Source: Brevundimonas sp. UBA7506 (GTDB lineage: Bacteria > Pseudomonadota > Alphaproteobacteria > Caulobacterales > Caulobacteraceae). From it: 12,727 nucleotides of DNA. Below the pieces are notes generated by a model. The model was not told the DNA's origin and searched no databases. It saw only the letters and a list, made by a program, of their open reading frames with translations. A program made the position numbers and the translations under genes. Below are positions 1 to 12,727 of this stretch, in pieces. Position 1 is the first letter of the stretch. The number at the start of each line of letters is the position of its first letter. Where the stretch lies: the NCBI RefSeq assembly GCF_002479495.1, contig NZ_DLNQ01000004.1, positions 1 to 12,727 on the forward strand. Direction: 5' to 3'.

Positions 1-22
1 GTTCGAACTTTTCCTTGGCCAT
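1..22 (-). CDS. tuf: Elongation factor Tu, 5' end only (partial)
   Basis: Only the first seven codons lie in the window; they read MAKEKFE, the usual start of alphaproteobacterial EF-Tu, the GTPase that carries aminoacyl-tRNA to the ribosomal A site. The ATG is at 22-20. A good Shine-Dalgarno AGGAG (complement of 30-34) lies 7 nt before it, which supports this start. The gene lies 112 nt downstream of fusA on the same strand, the standard str-operon order rpsL-rpsG-fusA-tuf. The call rests on a short peptide plus gene order; the rest of the protein cannot be examined here. Such genomes often carry a second tuf copy, which cannot be judged from this window. Confidence 0.9.
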
Positions 23-73
23 TCTCTAGCTCCTGGAGGGTCCCCGAACCGGGGGTCCATTTGGTTTGGGGAT

Positions 74-107
74 AGGCGGGGCGATTTGTGGTCAAACCGC
101 CCCGTTT
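74..107. other. Strong intercistronic hairpin between fusA and tuf
   Basis: A 12-bp stem (77-88 with 93-104) closes a 4-nt loop at 89-92. On the plus strand one pair is A-C, which becomes a G-U wobble in the minus-strand mRNA. In the operon mRNA the stem begins about 30 nt after the fusA stop and has no U-tract after it, so it is unlikely to end transcription toward tuf. On the plus strand the stem is followed by TTTT (105-108), the shape of an intrinsic terminator for antisense transcription. It could also be an mRNA processing or stability element. The structure is visible in the sequence; its role is inferred. Confidence 0.6.
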
Positions 108-134
108 TCAAGTGGGTCCGTCGAAATGACGGAC

Positions 135-2213
<2,079 letters not shown>

Positions 2214-2272
2214 TGGAGTTGCCTTCGGGCTGCTTCCCGGACGCGGCGAGCGCCCATTGGTGTCGGATATGA

Positions 2273-2306
2273 CGGCGCGGGCGGTTCAGTCTGAACGCCC
2301 GCGCCG
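2273..2306. other. Long GC-rich hairpin in the rpsG-fusA gap
   Basis: The 10-bp arms 2273-2282 and 2297-2306 pair perfectly. An inner 5-bp stem (2284-2288 with 2292-2296) closes a 3-nt loop, and G2283 is left as a single bulge. On the mRNA strand no U-run follows, so it is not a normal terminator for fusA-ward transcription. It lies about 60 nt before the fusA start, leaving that ribosome binding site free. Plausible roles are mRNA stability, processing, or tuning of fusA relative to rpsG. Confidence 0.6.
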
Positions 2307-2324
2307 GATCGTCTTAGAACGCCG

Positions 2325-2356
2325 CCGTCCCCATAAACGCAAAGGGGGACGGTTTT
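2325..2356 (+). terminator. Terminator-like hairpin just after rpsG, oriented for antisense transcription
   Basis: The arms 2325-2332 and 2345-2352 form a perfect 8-bp stem with a 12-nt loop, followed on the plus strand by TTTT (2353-2356). In the operon mRNA it starts 12 nt after the rpsG stop and is preceded by AAAA instead of followed by U's. It is therefore shaped to stop plus-strand (antisense) transcription entering rpsG, or to protect the 3' end of a processed rpsG message. The U-run is short, so the termination role is tentative. Confidence 0.4.
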
Positions 2357-2363
2357 AAGACGC

Positions 2364-2837
2364 TTACCAGCGGTAGTGGCTGAAGGCGCGGTTGGCCTCG
2401 GCCATCTTGTGGGTGTCTTCACGCTTCTTGACCGCGGTGCCGCGGTTGTTCGAGGCGTCCAGCAGCTCAGCAGCCAGCTTTTCCGTCATGGTGTTTTCAC
2501 CGCGCTTGCGAGCGGCGTTGACCAGCCAACGGATGGCCAGGGCGCGACGACGGTCCGGACGGACTTCGACCGGCACCTGGTAGGTGGCGCCGCCGACGCG
2601 GCGCGAACGGACTTCGACCGACGGGGCGACGTTGTCGAGAGCGGCGTGGAAGGTTTCGACCGCGGTGTGGTCTTTCTTCTTCTCGGCCAGGATGTCGAAG
2701 GCGCCGTAAACGATGTTTTCGGCGACGGCCTTCTTACCTTCGTACATGACGTAGTTCATGAACTTGGTGACCACCAGGTCCCCGAACTTGGGATCCGGCA
2801 GAACTTCACGCTTCTGGGCGCGGTGACGACGCGACAT
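2364..2837 (-). CDS. rpsG: 30S ribosomal protein S7
   Basis: Primary 16S rRNA-binding protein that starts assembly of the 30S head and lies near the E site and the mRNA exit channel. The product is 157 residues, usual for S7, and reads as S7 throughout: the [10 protein letters not shown] start, the conserved [15 protein letters not shown] segment (residues 22-36), a PVEVRPDRR stretch near residue 90 and the basic, aromatic end FSHYRW. An AAGGA Shine-Dalgarno lies about 8 nt upstream of the ATG. It is the second gene of the str operon, 78 nt after rpsL. In E. coli S7 represses its own operon by binding the rpsL-rpsG intercistronic RNA; whether that applies here is unknown. Confidence 0.98.
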   Translation of the reverse strand: MSRRHRAQKREVLPDPKFGDLVVTKFMNYVMYEGKKAVAENIVYGAFDILAEKKKDHTAVETFHAALDNVAPSVEVRSRRVGGATYQVPVEVRPDRRRALAIRWLVNAARKRGENTMTEKLAAELLDASNNRGTAVKKREDTHKMAEANRAFSHYRW

Positions 2838-2915
2838 GGGTTATTCCTTGCAGTACCCGACTGACGCCGGGAAAATCTCTGAGGGTCCAGACCAGCAGGC
2901 CTGAAAGCGGTTCGC
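2838..2915 (-). promoter_or_regulatory. rpsL-rpsG intercistronic region, candidate S7 feedback site
   Basis: The 78-nt gap holds the rpsG ribosome binding site and two modest hairpins on the mRNA strand. One has 5-bp arms (2905-2909 with 2913-2917) and overlaps the rpsL stop. The other has 6-bp arms (2888-2893 with 2898-2903, one G-U) and a UGCU loop. In E. coli this gap carries the S7 autoregulatory target, so position alone makes it a candidate. I cannot match it to the E. coli structure. Confidence 0.3.
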
Positions 2916-3290
2916 TTACTTCGGACGCTTGGCGCCGTAGTGCGAACGACGCTGCTTGCGGTCCTTGACGCCTTGCGTATCGAGCACGCCGCGCAGGATG
3001 TGGTAGCGAACGCCGGGCAAGTCCTTCACGCGGCCGCCGCGGATGAGCACGACCGAGTGCTCCTGCAGGTTGTGGCCTTCGCCGGGGATGTAGCAAACGG
3101 CTTCGTAGCCGTTCTTGGCCAGACGGACCTTGGCGACCTTACGCAGAGCCGAGTTCGGCTTCTTCGGGGTCGTGGTGTAGACGCGGGTGCAAACGCCGCG
3201 ACGCTGGGGCGAACCCTCCAGAGCCGGCACCTTGTTGCGGGTGGGCTTGGGCTTGCGCGGCTTGCGGATCAGCTGGTTGATCGTAGGCAT
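2916..3290 (-). CDS. rpsL: 30S ribosomal protein S12
   Basis: Protein of the 30S decoding centre that contacts helices 18, 27 and 44 of 16S rRNA and controls decoding accuracy; it is the target protein for streptomycin resistance. The product is 124 residues, normal length. Conserved blocks include [20 protein letters not shown] (residues 32-51) and [20 protein letters not shown] (70-89). Lys43 and Lys89 (E. coli Lys88; this protein has one extra residue in between) are the drug-sensitive wild-type residues. Asp90 matches the RimO methylthiolation site. The ATG has only a weak AAGAGA Shine-Dalgarno 8 nt upstream. It is the first gene of the str operon and is divergent from the plus-strand gene at 3673. 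Confidence 0.98.
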   Translation of the reverse strand: MPTINQLIRKPRKPKPTRNKVPALEGSPQRRGVCTRVYTTTPKKPNSALRKVAKVRLAKNGYEAVCYIPGEGHNLQEHSVVLIRGGRVKDLPGVRYHILRGVLDTQGVKDRKQRRSHYGAKRPK

Positions 3291-3513
3291 ACGATTTGTC
3301 TCTTTTCGATGTGGAGGCGTGTGCCTTTCGGCCGGGGCGCCTCATGAGCCTTCTTTTGGACGCCGCCGAAGCGCCGCCCGGGTGTTGATCGAGCGAGCCG
3401 GAACAGCCAAACGAAAAAGCCGGAACGCGCGCTTTGGGCGTTCCGGCGGGCACAGCCCGTCCGTTCAATTGTCACGATCTCAGCAGACAGCGAACCGCCC
3501 ACGTCTCGAAAGT
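3291..3513 (-). promoter_or_regulatory. Long 5' leader of the str operon
   Basis: From the predicted start of transcription near 3513 to the rpsL ATG there are about 220 untranslated nt, unusually long for a simple leader. It contains a terminator-shaped hairpin (3414-3447), a second copy of the hairpin's 3' arm (3396-3404) and small GC-rich stems, one of them next to the hairpin on its upstream side (CGGGC/GCCCG with a 3-nt loop, near 3447-3460). I see no convincing leader peptide. I do not recognise a named ribosomal-protein leader family. The length depends on the promoter call being right. Confidence 0.45.
3414..3447 (-). terminator. Intrinsic terminator-like hairpin upstream of rpsL (candidate attenuator)
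   Basis: On the minus strand a perfect 10-bp stem (3438-3447 with 3419-3428), 9-nt loop, is followed at once by TTTTT (3418-3414). This is the standard form of a Rho-independent terminator, and it points toward rpsL, 124 nt before its ATG and about 65 nt after the predicted start of transcription. Readthrough from rpoC is an unlikely target, because rpoC already has a strong terminator at 4792-4825. It may be a leader attenuator or the 3' end of a short RNA of about 100 nt. Confidence 0.65.
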
Positions 3514-3519
3514 GCGCGC

Positions 3520-3548
3520 CGTTTACGCGCGATGGGTAAAGGCGTCAA
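3520..3548 (-). promoter_or_regulatory. Predicted housekeeping promoter of the str operon
   Basis: On the minus strand the -35 TTGACG (3548-3543) is followed after 17 nt by the -10 TAAACG (3525-3520). Read as the Caulobacter housekeeping consensus (TTGaCgS, 10-14 nt, GCtANAWC), it is TTGACGC, 13 nt, GCGTAAAC: a good match. The stretch just after the -10 is GC-only (GCGCGC), as in promoters of ribosomal genes under stringent (ppGpp) control. Start of transcription is expected near 3513. This is the best candidate seen upstream of rpsL. Confidence 0.6.
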
Positions 3549-3603
3549 GTGATTCACGCCCGGAGGCGGCCAACGCGCCCCGTCAGAAACACGGTTCCAT
3601 AAA

Positions 3604-3625
3604 GGGCGAGACTCGCCCCTATATT
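3604..3625 (+). promoter_or_regulatory. Predicted promoter with inverted repeat for the plus-strand gene
   Basis: A -10-like TATATT (3620-3625) lies 47 nt before the ATG at 3673. No good -35 is seen at the right distance. Immediately before the -10, in the expected spacer, is a perfect inverted repeat with 7-bp arms around one base (3604-3618). Its position suits a repressor operator or a site for an activator that makes up for the weak -35. The gene's ribosome binding site is GGGGAG (3662-3667), 5 nt before the ATG. Confidence 0.4.
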
Positions 3626-3672
3626 GCCATGCTTGCCTTGCCATCTTTCTCGACGAGGATTGGGGAGCCGCA

Positions 3673-4746
3673 ATGAGCGTTGCAGTTCTGGCCCGCGCGC
3701 CAGTTCGTCGTCTACGTCCTGGGACGCGCCGCACGCTGCTGGCCGGCGCCTCGCTCGTGATGCATGTGGTGGTTCTGGGCTCGATGGTCCTGCTTGCGGC
3801 CAGCGAAGAGCATCCGGTCGCGCCCCCCGACCTGCAACCCATCATCCAGCTCGAGATCGAGCGGCCGTCCCTGCCGCCGCTCCAGCCGATCCTGCGGCCG
3901 ACGCCGCTGCCGCCTGAACCGACCGTCGAGCCGCTGCCGACGCCGACGCCGGAACGGGCCGTGCCCACGCCCGAACGATCAGCACCCGCCCCCTTGCCGA
4001 CGCCCGCTCCAACACCTGCGCCGCAGCCGCTGCCTCAGGCGCCGCCCCGGACTGCGCCGACAATTCCCCCGACGCCCCTGCCCGCACCGACGCGTGCTCC
4101 CGCTCCGCCCGCCCCGGCGCCCGTCCCTGCGCCCGCGCCGGCGCCTCCCGCTGCAGCCGAACGCGCGGCGCCGGCCGCTACCGCCCCCGTCACGGCGCTC
4201 CGTCCCCGCAAGAAGGATGAAGACGAAGCGCGCGACGGCCTGCCCGCCGCCCCAGCCCCGCGGCTCGCCAACCCGGCGCCCGGCGCCCCCTCGGCGGCGG
4301 CTTCAGGCGTGGACGGCGTCTCCGACGCCTGGCGCGTCGCCCCTGAAGGCCAGGCCGGACGCAACGCCCGCGCCCTGCGAACCTCTCCGGCGGGATGCCC
4401 GTCCTCGGCCATCCTGACGCGCGGCGAACAGGCCATCTGCGACGAGCGCTTCAACGCCCGCGCCGCCGAGGGCGCCCAGCGCGCCATCACAGGCAGCGGC
4501 AACGCCCAACGCGACGCCCGCTTCGCTCGCGAAGGTGCCCGGGAGATGCAGCGCTACGAGCAGCAACGTCGCCCTCTGTCTGGCGGCGTCGGCGTCCTGG
4601 GGCCGGCCGACTGCCCAGGCTCAAACTTCGGCACAGGCTGCGCCGGCGCCCACCTCAGGGACGTCCAGGGCGTCGACATGCGCCAAGGCGCGCGCAGCAC
4701 CGTCAACGAAGGCGAACGCCGAACGCTTGAGCGTCCGCCGCAATAG
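3673..4746 (+). CDS. TonB/TolA-like, proline-rich inner-membrane-anchored protein of unknown function
   Basis: The 357-residue protein has a basic N-terminus (R12, R13, R15, R19, R20), one membrane segment (about 21-43) and then a long Pro/Ala-rich stretch (about 50-175), so an N-in, periplasmic topology is likely. In the membrane segment S27 and H31 form an SxxxH pattern with the same spacing as TonB Ser16/His20, the residues that couple TonB to ExbB-ExbD. After an acidic/basic patch (178-188) comes a C-terminal region of about 120 residues with four cysteines (242, 256, 314, 323), which could form disulfides in the periplasm, and an Arg/Glu/Gln-rich middle (258-300). I see no canonical TonB C-terminal domain and do not recognise this region. 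No exbB or exbD gene is nearby. It is divergent from rpsL and convergent with rpoC. That it is a real gene is well supported by start, ribosome binding site and protein organisation; the function is not. Confidence 0.85.
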   Translation: MSVAVLARAPVRRLRPGTRRTLLAGASLVMHVVVLGSMVLLAASEEHPVAPPDLQPIIQLEIERPSLPPLQPILRPTPLPPEPTVEPLPTPTPERAVPTPERSAPAPLPTPAPTPAPQPLPQAPPRTAPTIPPTPLPAPTRAPAPPAPAPVPAPAPAPPAAAERAAPAATAPVTALRPRKKDEDEARDGLPAAPAPRLANPAPGAPSAAASGVDGVSDAWRVAPEGQAGRNARALRTSPAGCPSSAILTRGEQAICDERFNARAAEGAQRAITGSGNAQRDARFAREGAREMQRYEQQRRPLSGGVGVLGPADCPGSNFGTGCAGAHLRDVQGVDMRQGARSTVNEGERRTLERPPQ

Positions 4747-4791
4747 AGGGCCTGGGAGCGCCCGCTTCGGCCTCAAGCCGCCCAACGGCGC

Positions 4792-4825
4792 AAAAAAGAA
4801 AGGCGGCGCCGTCGCCGGCGCCGCC
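4792..4825 (-). terminator. rpoBC transcription terminator, possibly bidirectional
   Basis: A perfect 10-bp GC stem (4802-4811 with 4816-4825) with a 4-nt loop is followed on the minus strand by TTTCTTTTTT (4801-4792). It lies 28 nt beyond the rpoC stop and is a clear intrinsic terminator for rpoBC. On the plus strand the stem is followed only by CTCTTC, so it may also weakly end the convergent gene at 3673-4746, which has no other obvious terminator in the 107-nt gap. Confidence 0.88.
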
Positions 4826-4853
4826 CTCTTCAGTCTTCAGGCCCGAGAACGGA

Positions 4854-9050
<4,197 letters not shown>

Positions 9051-9063
9051 CTTTTTTCCTTCT

Positions 9064-9138
9064 GCGGGGCTGCCCCGCGAAAATCATTCAGAGAGGAGAG
9101 GCGGTCGGACCGCCCTCCCCCGCCGTGCGGGAGAGGGC
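9064..9138. repeat. Cluster of three hairpins in the rpoB-rpoC gap, one resembling a REP-type palindrome
   Basis: Three stems follow one another in the 99-nt gap: 12-bp arms 9112-9123 with 9127-9138 (one G-U on the mRNA strand, a C-A mismatch on the other), 6-bp arms 9100-9105 with 9109-9114, and 6-bp arms 9064-9069 with 9073-9078. The first two share three bases and compete. No U-tract follows any of them, so transcription into rpoC should continue. The CCCTC...GAGGG type of palindrome is common as a dispersed intergenic repeat in GC-rich proteobacteria. Whether this one is repeated elsewhere cannot be tested here. Confidence 0.5.
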
Positions 9139-9149
9139 CTTGTTTCCGA

Positions 9150-12727
<3,578 letters not shown>

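Noticed and set aside
3019..3164. Possible streptomycin-resistance changes in S12
   Set aside because: Lys43 and the Lys88 equivalent are both present, the sensitive state.
3364..3413. A second rpsL promoter downstream of the leader hairpin
   Set aside because: Only a poor TTGGCT / GATCAA pair with a 14-nt spacer is visible, much weaker than the promoter at 3520-3548. It is not excluded, but not supported well enough to list.
3269..3502. 77-codon minus-strand frame across the str leader as a possible leader peptide
   Set aside because: It would begin at a GTG, has no clear ribosome binding site, runs through the terminator hairpin and overlaps rpsL out of frame. Its composition looks like chance coding.
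3764..4417. Arg/Pro-rich 217-codon frame inside the plus-strand gene
   Set aside because: It is the +2 reading of a proline-rich, GC-rich gene; repeated CCG/CCC codons give arginine/proline in the shifted frame. The 3673 frame has the ribosome binding site, membrane anchor and a sensible domain layout.

Overview
The window looks like a chromosomal housekeeping locus from a GC-rich alphaproteobacterium. The style of the RpoB, RpoC, S12, S7 and EF-G proteins, and a str-operon promoter that fits the Caulobacter-type housekeeping consensus, suggest Caulobacterales, possibly Brevundimonas-like. The genus is a recognition-based inference, not a computed placement.

Layout from left to right: the first codons of tuf (EF-Tu), fusA (EF-G), rpsG (S7) and rpsL (S12) all lie on the minus strand and form the str operon, transcribed right to left. 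Next is a 382-base regulatory gap holding the predicted str promoter, a leader of about 220 nt with a terminator-shaped hairpin in it, and a separate promoter facing the other way. One plus-strand gene follows (3673-4746): a proline-rich, inner-membrane-anchored protein with a TonB-like SxxxH anchor but no recognisable TonB C-terminal domain. A strong terminator separates it from rpoC and rpoB, both minus strand. rpoB runs off the right edge and lacks its N-terminal part, about 165 residues by comparison with E. coli.

The genes encode core gene expression: RNA polymerase beta and beta' subunits, two 30S proteins of the decoding and head regions, and two translation GTPases. In many alphaproteobacteria rpoBC and the str operon are neighbours on one strand. 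Here the envelope-type gene sits between them on the opposite strand, divergent from rpsL and convergent with rpoC.

The least ordinary features are (i) a possible attenuator or small-RNA terminator in the str leader, with a repeated arm that allows an alternative fold; (ii) the TonB-like protein with an unfamiliar four-cysteine C-terminus and a dyad in its promoter; and (iii) strong hairpins in the intercistronic gaps, two of them shaped like terminators for antisense transcription. No mobile element, CRISPR array, tRNA or rRNA was seen. I did not find an obvious new multi-gene system.
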